Below, one piece after another: positions 1-6,299 of a stretch of DNA of 10,448 nucleotides. How positions within the stretch are numbered: position 1 is the stretch's first letter; every line of letters begins with the position of its first letter. This stretch comes from Chlamydiae bacterium RIFCSPHIGHO2_12_FULL_27_8 (GTDB lineage Bacteria > Chlamydiota > Chlamydiia > Chlamydiales > SM23-39): assembly GCA_001796155.1 (NCBI GenBank), contig MGLU01000007.1:1-10448 (forward strand), in the 5' to 3' direction. A model generated the notes under the pieces. It did no database searches. It was not told the DNA's origin and saw only the letters and a list, made by a program, of their open reading frames with translations. A program made the position numbers and the translations under genes.

Positions 1-76
1 GTAAGATATTGTTTTTTAGATTGATAACTATTACAATGCATTGCAATAGTTATCAATCTAAAAAACAATATCTTAC
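1..76. repeat. Near-perfect 76-bp palindrome at the window edge
   Basis: Base i pairs with base 77-i over the whole stretch. I checked all 38 pairs and only 33/44 (A against C) fails. The centre is the 10-bp palindrome CAATGCATTG, so there is essentially no loop. The arms are AT-rich and contain a run of six T (matched by A in the other arm). The palindrome begins at base 1, so it may extend leftwards beyond the window. Possible readings are two abutted terminal inverted repeats of a mobile element, a miniature inverted-repeat element, a very long bidirectional terminator or hairpin, or a fold-back artefact at a contig end. It carries no coding potential and does not resemble a CRISPR repeat array. 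Confidence 0.9.
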
Positions 77-124
77 GTTCAAATATTTATTATTAACAGT
101 TGGGAAGATTGGTTTATTTTAGCA

Positions 125-137
125 TATTACTGTCCCA
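125..137 (+). repeat. TATTACTGTCCCA, left copy of a motif flanking the accessory segment
   Basis: This 13-bp motif matches the copy at 2655-2667 at 12 of 13 positions in the same orientation. A second TGTCCCA follows at 142-148. It overlaps the 3' end of the DUF4431-like gene. Together with the right copy it brackets the three accessory genes. It could be a degenerate attachment-site or duplication remnant, but it is short and chance similarity is possible. Confidence 0.4.
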
Positions 138-630
138 CCAGTGTCCCATTTTGTCCAATTTTTTTTACGTCCAATATGATAGGTGTATAATGATGAATAG
201 TATGCGCATGAAATAAATATCCTTCGCATTCTATATTTTGATTTATGTGATCTTGGCAATATTTTCTGAAAATATCATCAAGACAAAGAGATATTTCTTC
301 TGGATCAGAATGTTCCATAATATTTTTTTTAGAATTTGCAGGTTCACACACTCGAGTTGTCATAGCGATTTTAAAAGATGATTTATCTAATTTCAATAAC
401 CAACAATAATCTTTTCTATCCCCATCTTTAATTGATGAATACTCAGGCGGCCCTGGAAAAAGTTTTAAAATTAACTTCCCCTTCAATAAAACTAATTTCT
501 CAGGTTCATTCTCAGATAAAACAAGTGGAGTTCTATTTGAACACCAGAACACAATATAATAACATCCAACAAATATTATAAAAAAAATTATTAATAATTT
601 TAGCCATTTTAAATAATATTTATTTTTCAT
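127..630 (-). CDS. Membrane-anchored DUF4431-like protein, candidate immunity protein
   Basis: This small protein (about 167 aa) has one hydrophobic segment near the N-terminus (roughly residues 8-30) and a soluble remainder. A Cys follows FVG in that segment, a weak lipobox, so it is either a signal-anchor or a lipoprotein; in both cases the bulk should face the periplasm. The segments LFPGPPEYSSIKDGDR and GYLFHAHTIHHYTPIILDV match my memory of the DUF4431 family (a GPP-Y-SI-GDR motif, then a late LF-AHT-HH-TP motif). The upstream gene's TGA overlaps a possible TTG start at 636. I prefer the ATG at 630, which lies 10 nt after an AAAAGG ribosome site formed by the last codons of the upstream gene, so translation is probably coupled. 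Coupling to a lysozyme-like protein, together with a periplasmic topology, suggests an immunity role. That role is inference. The last residues (GQNGTLVGQ) are encoded by the TGTCCCA-rich motif that recurs at 2655. Confidence 0.7.
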   Translation of the reverse strand: MKNKYYLKWLKLLIIFFIIFVGCYYIVFWCSNRTPLVLSENEPEKLVLLKGKLILKLFPGPPEYSSIKDGDRKDYCWLLKLDKSSFKIAMTTRVCEPANSKKNIMEHSDPEEISLCLDDIFRKYCQDHINQNIECEGYLFHAHTIHHYTPIILDVKKIGQNGTLVGQ

Positions 631-632
631 AT

Positions 633-1322
633 TCAAGAAACCTTTTCAAATGGTTTATGGCCAAATTCAGGTCTGAGATATACTTTCCCAGTTTTCAAAT
701 GTACTAATGTGACGTGTAATCTGCCGTCAATAGCTAACTGAACAGCTTCTTCTTTTGAAACCCATAAGCTATTTTCATTTTTTTTGATAAGGCATTGAGT
801 TATAACCCCATGTTTTTTATGAACTGAGGTGATGTACCACTTTTCAATGAAATCTTCTCTTCCAACTATCCACTTTTCAACTTTTTCAATAGCTTTCCAA
901 AAAATTTCGAATTCATGATCACTTAGAGACTTGATAGTGCGTTCAGGATCTAATTTAGTAATTTTAACAATTTCATCAATGTACATTGGATTATTAAAAT
1001 CGTATTTTTTCATAGCTTCTCTAAGGGAAAGCGGTGAATATACCGTACCTCTTAACATAACAACTAATGCAAGATGTCCAGTTTCATAATCAGGATAAAC
1101 TGCATATTCATTTTTTCCTTCTCTTACCTTTCCAATTGAATGTCTTTGTTTACTCATACTATATGGACTTGCTTGTAAATTGCCTGGATTATTACATCTC
1201 CAAGCTCTTGTTCCTCCACTTCTAATCGTCAAATTTCCTTTTTCATCAAAATACTGAACTGTAAACCTACCTTCTGGCTCACCAATATTCGGTGGTCCTA
1301 TTTGTGCTTTTATATAAATCAT
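633..1322 (-). CDS. NNPGN-type lysozyme-like domain fused to DUF3892-like domain; candidate effector
   Basis: This 229-aa protein has no signal peptide or membrane segment. Residues ~36-155 contain GGTRAWRCNNPGNL (36-49) and, further on, YAVYPDYETGHLAL (73-86). This is the pattern of phage-tail and VgrG-associated peptidoglycan hydrolase-like domains (RAWRNNNPGN, then FPDY-TG). Residues ~162-217 (WYITSVHKKHGVIT, LWVSKEEA, KVYLRP) resemble DUF3892, a small domain often found at the ends of secreted polypeptides. The start ATG has AAGGA 6 nt upstream. The next gene begins within or just after this stop codon and encodes a membrane-anchored DUF4431-like protein, an arrangement typical of effector-immunity pairs. 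A peptidoglycan-directed effector released by a contact-dependent or phage-like apparatus is the best guess, but no secretion gene is present here. The catalytic residues cannot be assigned with certainty. The protein could instead be an endolysin-like remnant of a prophage. Confidence 0.65.
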   Translation of the reverse strand: MIYIKAQIGPPNIGEPEGRFTVQYFDEKGNLTIRSGGTRAWRCNNPGNLQASPYSMSKQRHSIGKVREGKNEYAVYPDYETGHLALVVMLRGTVYSPLSLREAMKKYDFNNPMYIDEIVKITKLDPERTIKSLSDHEFEIFWKAIEKVEKWIVGREDFIEKWYITSVHKKHGVITQCLIKKNENSLWVSKEEAVQLAIDGRLHVTLVHLKTGKVYLRPEFGHKPFEKVS

Positions 1323-1434
1323 TTACTATCCTTTTCAAATAGTTTTAATTATTAAAAAAATTTATCTAATATTTTTTTGAGTTTTAATTTTGATTATTTC
1401 ATTTATCTTAAACATAAGAAATTGATGAAAATTT

Positions 1435-2559
1435 TTAACCTTTCTTTTTATATTTTTTCTTTTTTGATTTTGTCTTCTTTTCTTTAATCTGAGGTAAGGC
1501 ACTAAGTTCAGCTTCAATTTCCTTAACAGTAGGTAATTGACCTTTTAACTTTTTGGGTAATGATGCAACAATTTTCGTTTCATATTCTGCAACTCCCATA
1601 GGTTTTTGAATATCTCTTAGGGCATATTCAGCAATGAAATTATCCTTTTTTTTACATATCAAAATTCCAATTGTTGGATTATCAGTTGGGTGTTTCATAA
1701 TGTCATCTACTGCTGAAAGATAAAAATTCATTTTTCCAGCATGCTCAGGCTTAAAATCTGTAGCTTTTAATTCTATAACTACAAAGCATCTAAGTTTTAG
1801 ATGGTAAAAAAGAAGGTCAATATAAAAATCTTTATCACTAACTTGAAGATGAACCTGTTTTCCAACAAACGAAAACCCCTGACCCAACTCGCGTATAAAT
1901 TTCTCAATATGTTTCAAAAGTTCTCTTTCAATATCTTTTTCAACATGCTCATTTGTCAATTCAAGAAAATCAAAGTTGTATGGATCTTGAATAACATCGC
2001 GAGCAAGATTTGATTGTGGTTTAGGAAGACGTTTATCAAAATTTGTAATAGCTTTACCATAACGCTTATACCATGATGTTCTAATAGCATCTAAAAGACT
2101 TTGTCTTGACCATCCTTCTTCTATAGTCATATTAACATACCACAAGCGTTCTTTAACATTTTGAATTTTCTCTATTATGATAGAATTATGTCCCCAAGGA
2201 ATTCTAAATATCGGACACTCTTCCAATTGTCCCACAGCCTGTGGGATAATTTTATATGCGAGATAAAAAGCTCTCATCCTAAAAATATTTGTTCTAGAAA
2301 AGCCCTCTACGCCAGAAAATTCATTTTGCAGATCTTTAGCTACTTGCTCAATTACTTTTGTTCCCCACTTATCTCTCTTTTGACGTTCAACTACATCTTT
2401 TCCAATTTCCCAATATAGTCGAATCAATTCACGATTAACAGAAAGAGAAGCTCGCATTTGAGCTAACCGGACTTTTTCTTTCAAAGATTTAATAAATTGA
2501 GAATAATCTGTTAAAGATGATGAAACTTTTGTAATATACTTTGTTATTTTTTTTGCCAT
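1435..2559 (-). CDS. YhcG/DUF1016 family PDDEXK nuclease
   Basis: This is a putative DNA endonuclease of the YhcG-type PDDEXK family. The product is 374 aa from the ATG at 2559, which is preferred over a TTG 12 nt further upstream because TTGGA lies 7-8 nt before it. The N-terminal DUF1016 helical domain spans ~20-175 and carries the family signature GFSRTNIFRMRAFYLAY (86-102), PWGHN (121-125) and GKAITNFDKRLP (168-179). The C-terminal nuclease domain spans ~205-330. Its likely metal and catalytic residues are D248 in FYIDLLFYH, then E263 and K265 in VIELKA, followed by AGKMNFYLSAVDD. All are present, so the enzyme appears intact. The C-terminus is an unusual lysine-rich tail (about 359-373). 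Family members are scattered in accessory regions, often beside restriction systems or mobile elements, and their roles are poorly defined. Here no methylase is nearby. Confidence 0.92.
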   Translation of the reverse strand: MAKKITKYITKVSSSLTDYSQFIKSLKEKVRLAQMRASLSVNRELIRLYWEIGKDVVERQKRDKWGTKVIEQVAKDLQNEFSGVEGFSRTNIFRMRAFYLAYKIIPQAVGQLEECPIFRIPWGHNSIIIEKIQNVKERLWYVNMTIEEGWSRQSLLDAIRTSWYKRYGKAITNFDKRLPKPQSNLARDVIQDPYNFDFLELTNEHVEKDIERELLKHIEKFIRELGQGFSFVGKQVHLQVSDKDFYIDLLFYHLKLRCFVVIELKATDFKPEHAGKMNFYLSAVDDIMKHPTDNPTIGILICKKKDNFIAEYALRDIQKPMGVAEYETKIVASLPKKLKGQLPTVKEIEAELSALPQIKEKKTKSKKKKYKKKG

Positions 2560-2654
2560 CAATTTATCCAATTTTTACTTAGAATTACATAAAAGTTAAA
2601 AATATATAGTAAATAAGAATATCTATATCAATGAAAAAAATCAAATGTGTTGAG

Positions 2655-2667
2655 TATTGCTGTCCCA
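2655..2667 (+). repeat. TATTGCTGTCCCA, right copy of a motif flanking the accessory segment
   Basis: This copy differs from the one at 125-137 by one base and lies about 78 nt outside the 3' end of tRNA-Tyr. It is followed by TTTGTGTTC, as the left copy is followed by CCAGTGTCC, so the similarity extends weakly for about 24 bp. Apart from this motif I see nothing definite in the AT-rich gap from 2572 to 2744. Confidence 0.4.
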
Positions 2668-2744
2668 TTTGTGTTCAAAAAAGATTAAAAAAACAACGAT
2701 TATAAATTTAATTTTGAAAACTAAACAACTTAGATACAGAGATT

Positions 2745-2827
2745 TGGGGGCGGGTGGATTCGAACCACCGTAACCCTAAGGTGAGGGATTTACAGTCCCT
2801 TGCAATTGGCCGCTATGCGACACCCCC
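2745..2827 (-). tRNA. tRNA-Tyr (GTA)
   Basis: Read on the minus strand it folds as a class II tRNA. The acceptor is GGGGGTG against CGCCCCC (one G-T pair) with discriminator A. The anticodon loop contains GTA, there is a long variable arm, and the T arm GGTGG-TTCGAAT-CCACC is perfect. The 3' CCA is not encoded. Its 3' end faces the accessory segment at 1-2744, which is the usual arrangement when an element integrates at a tRNA gene. Confidence 0.97.
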
Positions 2828-2834
2828 ATGAGTA

Positions 2835-2907
2835 TGCTGGCGAAAGGACTTGAACCCTCAACCATCCGATTACAAGTCGGGCGCTCTACCAGTTGAGCTA
2901 CGCCAGC
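2835..2907 (-). tRNA. tRNA-Thr (TGT)
   Basis: Read on the minus strand the acceptor is GCTGGCG against CGCCAGC with discriminator A, and the anticodon loop CTTGTAA gives TGT (Thr). The first anticodon-stem pair (27-43) is C against A, and the T stem contains two G-T pairs, so the stems are slightly imperfect; the remainder is canonical. It lies 7 nt upstream of tRNA-Tyr and is almost certainly co-transcribed with it. The 3' CCA is not encoded. Confidence 0.97.
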
Positions 2908-2953
2908 ATAAAAATGATATAATGTTTATAACAAAAATTTTGCTAATACTCAA

Positions 2954-3217
2954 CTATTTTTTATTGTCTTTATCTTTTTTGATTTCAGAATTTATATCTT
3001 TTTTTTCATTATTTTTTGATTTATCAAGTGCATCCGGAGTAGAGATAGGAGTTATTTTTTTTTGAAAAAAAGATGAAAGGGAAGATGACTTATTTATTTC
3101 AGATGTTTCAATTTTTGAAGCCATAAACTTTTTTCCGATCATTTTATTTTCGCAGCATTTTTTAAATTTCTTACCGGACCCACAAGGACAAGGATCATTT
3201 CTTCCAACTTTAGACAT
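2954..3217 (-). CDS. Small SEC-C zinc-motif protein
   Basis: This 87-aa protein opens with a SEC-C motif at residues ~5-24 ([18 protein letters not shown]). Cys10, Cys12, Cys21 and Cys22 are the expected zinc ligands, as in the C-terminal tail of SecA, where the motif binds SecB and ribosomes. The rest (~30-87) is low-complexity, Ser- then Lys/Asp-rich and probably disordered. It is a free-standing motif protein and not a SecA fragment: the start ATG has a strong AGGAG 5 nt upstream and there is a clear promoter upstream. The tRNA-Thr and tRNA-Tyr genes lie just downstream on the same strand, so they may share its transcript. The function of stand-alone SEC-C proteins is not established; a role in secretion or ribosome contact is a family-based guess. 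Confidence 0.85.
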   Translation of the reverse strand: MSKVGRNDPCPCGSGKKFKKCCENKMIGKKFMASKIETSEINKSSSLSSFFQKKITPISTPDALDKSKNNEKKDINSEIKKDKDNKK

Positions 3218-3244
3218 TATTACTCCTAAAAAAAATTTTAAAAT

Positions 3245-3273
3245 ATTATAACATGACTTTAAGCTAAAGTCTA
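3245..3273 (-). promoter_or_regulatory. Sigma70-like promoter of the SEC-C gene, extended -10
   Basis: On the minus strand TAGACT (3273-3268) serves as -35 and TATAAT (3250-3245) as -10, with a 17-bp spacer and a TG one base before the -10 (extended -10). Transcription would start about 20 nt before the SEC-C ribosome site. Confidence 0.6.
3255..3271. promoter_or_regulatory. Inverted repeat across the SEC-C promoter spacer, possible operator
   Basis: GACTTTA and TAAAGTC form a perfect 7-bp inverted repeat around AGC. It fills the spacer and touches the -35 element, so a bound repressor would block the promoter. The divergent ttcA-like gene starts 53 nt away, so a regulator here could affect both directions. 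Binding is inference. Confidence 0.4.
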
Positions 3274-3323
3274 ATTAATTAATTTGTTATATTTAGATGA
3301 TTTTTTAATAAAATGAAGTAGTT

Positions 3324-4070
3324 ATGTCAGTTTTAATACCTAATATTTCTCATCCTTTTTCCGGAACCGGGAAAAAAATAGAGAGTAAAATCAGAAAAGC
3401 ATTATTTGATTTTTCAATGCTTGAAAATATCGATACATTAGCAATTGCTTTAAGTGGAGGAAAAGACTCATTAACTCTTTTATATATGCTTAATTTTATA
3501 GCGGGAAAAGGGTTTAAAAAAATTAAGCTGACTGCTATTCATATAGATGGAGAATTTTCCTGCGGAGCATCTGTTAATAGAAATTTTTTGAAAAAAATAT
3601 GTGATGATTTAAAAATTAATATTTTTTTTGATAATATAGATATAGATATCAAAAAAACAAACTGCTACTCATGTTCTAGAGAAAGAAGAAAGAAAATATT
3701 TGAAATTGCAAAAAAAAATAATATTGAAACAATAGCTTTTGGCCATCATAAAGATGATAACATACAGACATTGCTTTTAAATCTTTTTCATAAAGGCGAA
3801 TTTGAAGGAATGAATCCTTTAATTTTCATGGAAAATTATCAAGTCAAGATAATAAGGCCAATGATTTATGTAGATGAAAAAGAAATAATTGCTTTTTCAG
3901 AAAAAAATAATTTTTTAAAAATAATGTGCAAGTGTCCTATAGGCACCAACTCAAAAAGAAGGGATATAAAAAATATTATTGAAAATATTGAAAAACATTT
4001 TCCAAACATTAAAAACAATTTATCTACATCAAGTTTTATATATTCACAAAAAAAAGCTTTAAAACCTTGA
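3324..4070 (+). CDS. ttcA: TtcA-like tRNA 2-thiocytidine synthase (PP-loop ATPase)
   Basis: This 248-aa cytoplasmic enzyme probably adenylates and thiolates C32 of certain tRNAs using an iron-sulfur cluster. The PP-loop SGGKDS is at 44-49. Cys114 and Cys117 lie in CYSCSRERR, and the segment FGHHKDDNIQTLLLNLF (139-155) closely matches TtcA. A third cysteine site is CKCPIG (Cys202/Cys204), where E. coli TtcA has a C-x-x-C with one cluster ligand; here it is C-x-C. The retained cysteine triad argues for TtcA over TilS, which lacks it. At 248 residues it is shorter than the E. coli protein, mainly at the C-terminus. The ATG is preceded by only a weak GAAG. The symporter gene follows after 35 nt and surE overlaps that, so the three form a likely operon, although no shared pathway is obvious. 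Confidence 0.8.
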   Translation: MSVLIPNISHPFSGTGKKIESKIRKALFDFSMLENIDTLAIALSGGKDSLTLLYMLNFIAGKGFKKIKLTAIHIDGEFSCGASVNRNFLKKICDDLKINIFFDNIDIDIKKTNCYSCSRERRKKIFEIAKKNNIETIAFGHHKDDNIQTLLLNLFHKGEFEGMNPLIFMENYQVKIIRPMIYVDEKEIIAFSEKNNFLKIMCKCPIGTNSKRRDIKNIIENIEKHFPNIKNNLSTSSFIYSQKKALKP

Positions 4071-4105
4071 ACTTTTGAAATAAACAATATAAAATCTCTA
4101 TAATT

Positions 4106-5527
4106 ATGAAGTTTTTAGAAATTGCAACATTTATAATCTATTTTCTTTCGATAATAGCCATTTCATTAATTACATATAAAAAACAGAAATCCGACACTTC
4201 TTATGTATTAGGAAACAGATCATTAAATTTTTGGCTGACTGCATTATCTGCACATGCATCTGACATGTCAAATTGGCTTTTCATGGGATTTCCGATGATT
4301 GTTTTTACTAGCGGTGTTTTTCAGATTTGGGCAGGAATCGGATTAGTAGCTTTCATGTTTTTAAACTGGCAGTTTATTGCACCTAAAATACGTGCTGAGA
4401 CTGAAAAGATGAATAACCTTACTATATATAGTTATTTTGAGACTAAGTTTAAAGATGATTCAAATATTTTAAAAATGCTTTCAGCTTTGCTGTCTTTAGT
4501 TTTTTATTTATTTTATATTTCAGCCGGATTGGTAGGCCTCGGACTTTTAGTTGAATCTCTTTTTGGATTTTCTTATTTCACGGGAATTATAATAGGACTT
4601 TTAATTGTCGTATTTTATGTTTTTCTCGGAGGATATATCACTGTAGCGTGGATAGACATATTTCAGGGATTTTTTCTTTTAGGGGTCATTTTATATATAC
4701 CGGCAATACTTTTGATCAAAACAGGCGGATTAGGCCCTGTAATGGAAGTTATAAAATTAAAGGAGCTAAGCACTTCTCTTTTTCCGGATTTTTCAATAAA
4801 TACGGTTCTGCAAATAATTTTTATTAGTGCAGGATGGGGTCTTGGTTATTTTGGTCAGCCTCATATTATTACAAAATTTATGGGAATAAAAAATGTAAAA
4901 GAAATTCCAAAAGCAAAATATTTAGGGATAACATGGCAATTTTTAGCTCTTGGAGGTGCTGCACTTTTGGGATTACTAGGAATTTATTTTTTTAGAAATG
5001 GGATTGATAATTCTGAACTTATTGTAATTGAACTTGTAAAAAATAATTTAGCTCCCCTATTTTCAGGCTTGGTATTGTGTGCTATATTAGCTGCAACAAC
5101 AAATGTTATGGCAGCACAAATATTAGTTGTCGCTTCATCTATGTCTGAAGATTTTTATAAAGGTTTTTTCAAAAAAACCGCTACTCATTTAGAAGTTTTA
5201 AAAATTTCAAGAATTAGTGTAATTGTGATTTCTTTAATTGCATATTTCATTGCATATTTCAAAATATCTACAATATACGAACTTGTTTTTTACTCTTGGT
5301 CTGGTCTTGGAGCGTCTTTTGGCCCTTTAATTCTACTTTCTCTTTATTATAAAAAAGTTAATAGAATTGGAGCTTTTTTTGGAATATTAACCGGTGGTTT
5401 GGTTGCAGGAATATGGCCGCTCTTTAATAAAACTGTTCCTTCAATGATTCCCGGATTTTTTTTCAGTTTAATAGTGATTTACTTATTTGCACAAATCAAA
5501 CAAAGACATACTTATGGAAAAGAATAA
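4106..5527 (+). CDS. putP: PutP-type sodium/solute symporter (SSS family)
   Basis: This 473-aa inner-membrane transporter has about 12-13 hydrophobic helices and is close in length to E. coli PutP (about 500 aa), which imports proline with Na+. The signature SAHASDMSNW (48-57) aligns with the PutP helix that holds Asp55 and Met56; Asp53 and Met54 are retained here. GYITVAWIDIFQGFFLL (176-192) and GYFGQPHIITKFMG (247-260) are also typical of PutP. The conserved helix near ILAATTNVMAAQ (327-338) has Asn333 and Val334 where, by my alignment, E. coli has the sodium ligands Ser340 and Thr341. Substrate and ion dependence are therefore uncertain. Amino-acid uptake would suit an obligate intracellular bacterium. 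The coding region overlaps the start of surE by 14 nt, which indicates translational coupling. Confidence 0.88.
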   Translation: MKFLEIATFIIYFLSIIAISLITYKKQKSDTSYVLGNRSLNFWLTALSAHASDMSNWLFMGFPMIVFTSGVFQIWAGIGLVAFMFLNWQFIAPKIRAETEKMNNLTIYSYFETKFKDDSNILKMLSALLSLVFYLFYISAGLVGLGLLVESLFGFSYFTGIIIGLLIVVFYVFLGGYITVAWIDIFQGFFLLGVILYIPAILLIKTGGLGPVMEVIKLKELSTSLFPDFSINTVLQIIFISAGWGLGYFGQPHIITKFMGIKNVKEIPKAKYLGITWQFLALGGAALLGLLGIYFFRNGIDNSELIVIELVKNNLAPLFSGLVLCAILAATTNVMAAQILVVASSMSEDFYKGFFKKTATHLEVLKISRISVIVISLIAYFIAYFKISTIYELVFYSWSGLGASFGPLILLSLYYKKVNRIGAFFGILTGGLVAGIWPLFNKTVPSMIPGFFFSLIVIYLFAQIKQRHTYGKE

Positions 5528-6299
5528 AAAAACAATTTTAATTTCAAACGATGATGGGATCTCAGCACCCGGAATAAAACATTTATGGAATGCTCTTCAT
5601 GAAGAGTATGAAGTTACAATTGTAGCCCCTCATTCAGAAAAATCGGGATCAGGTCTTGCTACAACTCTGTTTAAACCTTTGCATATTTTTGAAGAAAAAT
5701 GGGAAAAGAATGCAAAAGCTTACAGAATAACAGGGACGCCTACAGACAGTGTTAAAATTGCTTTATCATCAATATTAAAGACTAAGCCGGATGTAGTTGT
5801 TTCCGGAATCAACAGAGGATCTAATGCAGGAAGAGGTGTTTTATATAGTGGTACTGTAGGTTGTGCCATTGAAGCTGCACTTAGAGATATTACTTCAATA
5901 GCTTTTTCATGTGATGATTTAAATGACCCAAATTATTTAGAAGCTGAGAAATATATACCTAAAATAGTAGATTTTTTTTTAAAAAACAAACCTCCTTTTG
6001 GTACATTGATTAATGTTACTTTTCCAAGTAAATCAATAACAATCAAAGGATTTAAATTAACCTCCCAAGGAAAAAGCAGATGGATAGAATCTCCAGACAA
6101 AAGAAACCATCCTGAAGGCCACAATTATTTCTGGCTTGGAGGAGTTTGGCATATTCATGAGCAGGAGGATGAAAATTCTGATACTGTTTTAATTAATCAA
6201 GGATACATTACAGCTTCTCCAATAAACGTAGCTGACTTGACTGATAAAAATTATTTAATTGAGAAAAAGCAAGAATTTGAAAATATTTTTAAAATCTAA
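5514..6299 (+). CDS. surE: 5'/3'-nucleotidase SurE
   Basis: SurE is a metal-dependent phosphatase that removes phosphate from nucleoside 5'- or 3'-monophosphates, and sometimes from polyphosphate. From the ATG at 5514 the protein is 261 aa, the usual family size. The expected metal ligands are present: Asp13 and Asp14 in SNDDG, Ser44 in KSGSG and Asn100 in GINRGSN. Their spacing equals that of the Thermotoga enzyme (8, 9, 39, 95) shifted by five. SGTVGCAIEAAL (112-123) is a further family motif. A TTG start at 5487 is possible, but it would lie deep in the symporter gene and add nine residues before the family's usual N-terminus. The 3' end overlaps a convergent gene by 11 nt. In this operon it follows a tRNA-modifying enzyme and a symporter. 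Confidence 0.95.
   Translation: MEKNKKTILISNDDGISAPGIKHLWNALHEEYEVTIVAPHSEKSGSGLATTLFKPLHIFEEKWEKNAKAYRITGTPTDSVKIALSSILKTKPDVVVSGINRGSNAGRGVLYSGTVGCAIEAALRDITSIAFSCDDLNDPNYLEAEKYIPKIVDFFLKNKPPFGTLINVTFPSKSITIKGFKLTSQGKSRWIESPDKRNHPEGHNYFWLGGVWHIHEQEDENSDTVLINQGYITASPINVADLTDKNYLIEKKQEFENIFKI

Noticed and set aside
1..76. CRISPR or tandem-repeat reading of the opening repeat
   Set aside because: There are two arms in inverted orientation with no spacer and no third copy.
2230..2246. 17-nt inverted repeat TCCCACAG-C-CTGTGGGA
   Set aside because: It lies within the YhcG-type coding region, encodes normal-looking residues (IPQAVGQ) and has no T-run, so it is not a terminator; likely coincidental.
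1801..2418. Two short plus-strand open frames opposite the nuclease gene
   Set aside because: They are antisense shadows, low-complexity Phe/Ile/Asn-rich, without ribosome sites.
2850..3065. Plus-strand open frame starting inside tRNA-Thr
   Set aside because: It is antisense to tRNA-Thr and the SEC-C gene, with a start sequence that is just the tRNA read in reverse.
3866..4087. Minus-strand open frame over the end of the ttcA-like gene
   Set aside because: Shadow of a well-supported gene, with no family resemblance.
5933..6124. Minus-strand open frame inside surE
   Set aside because: Entirely within a conserved coding region and no recognisable product.
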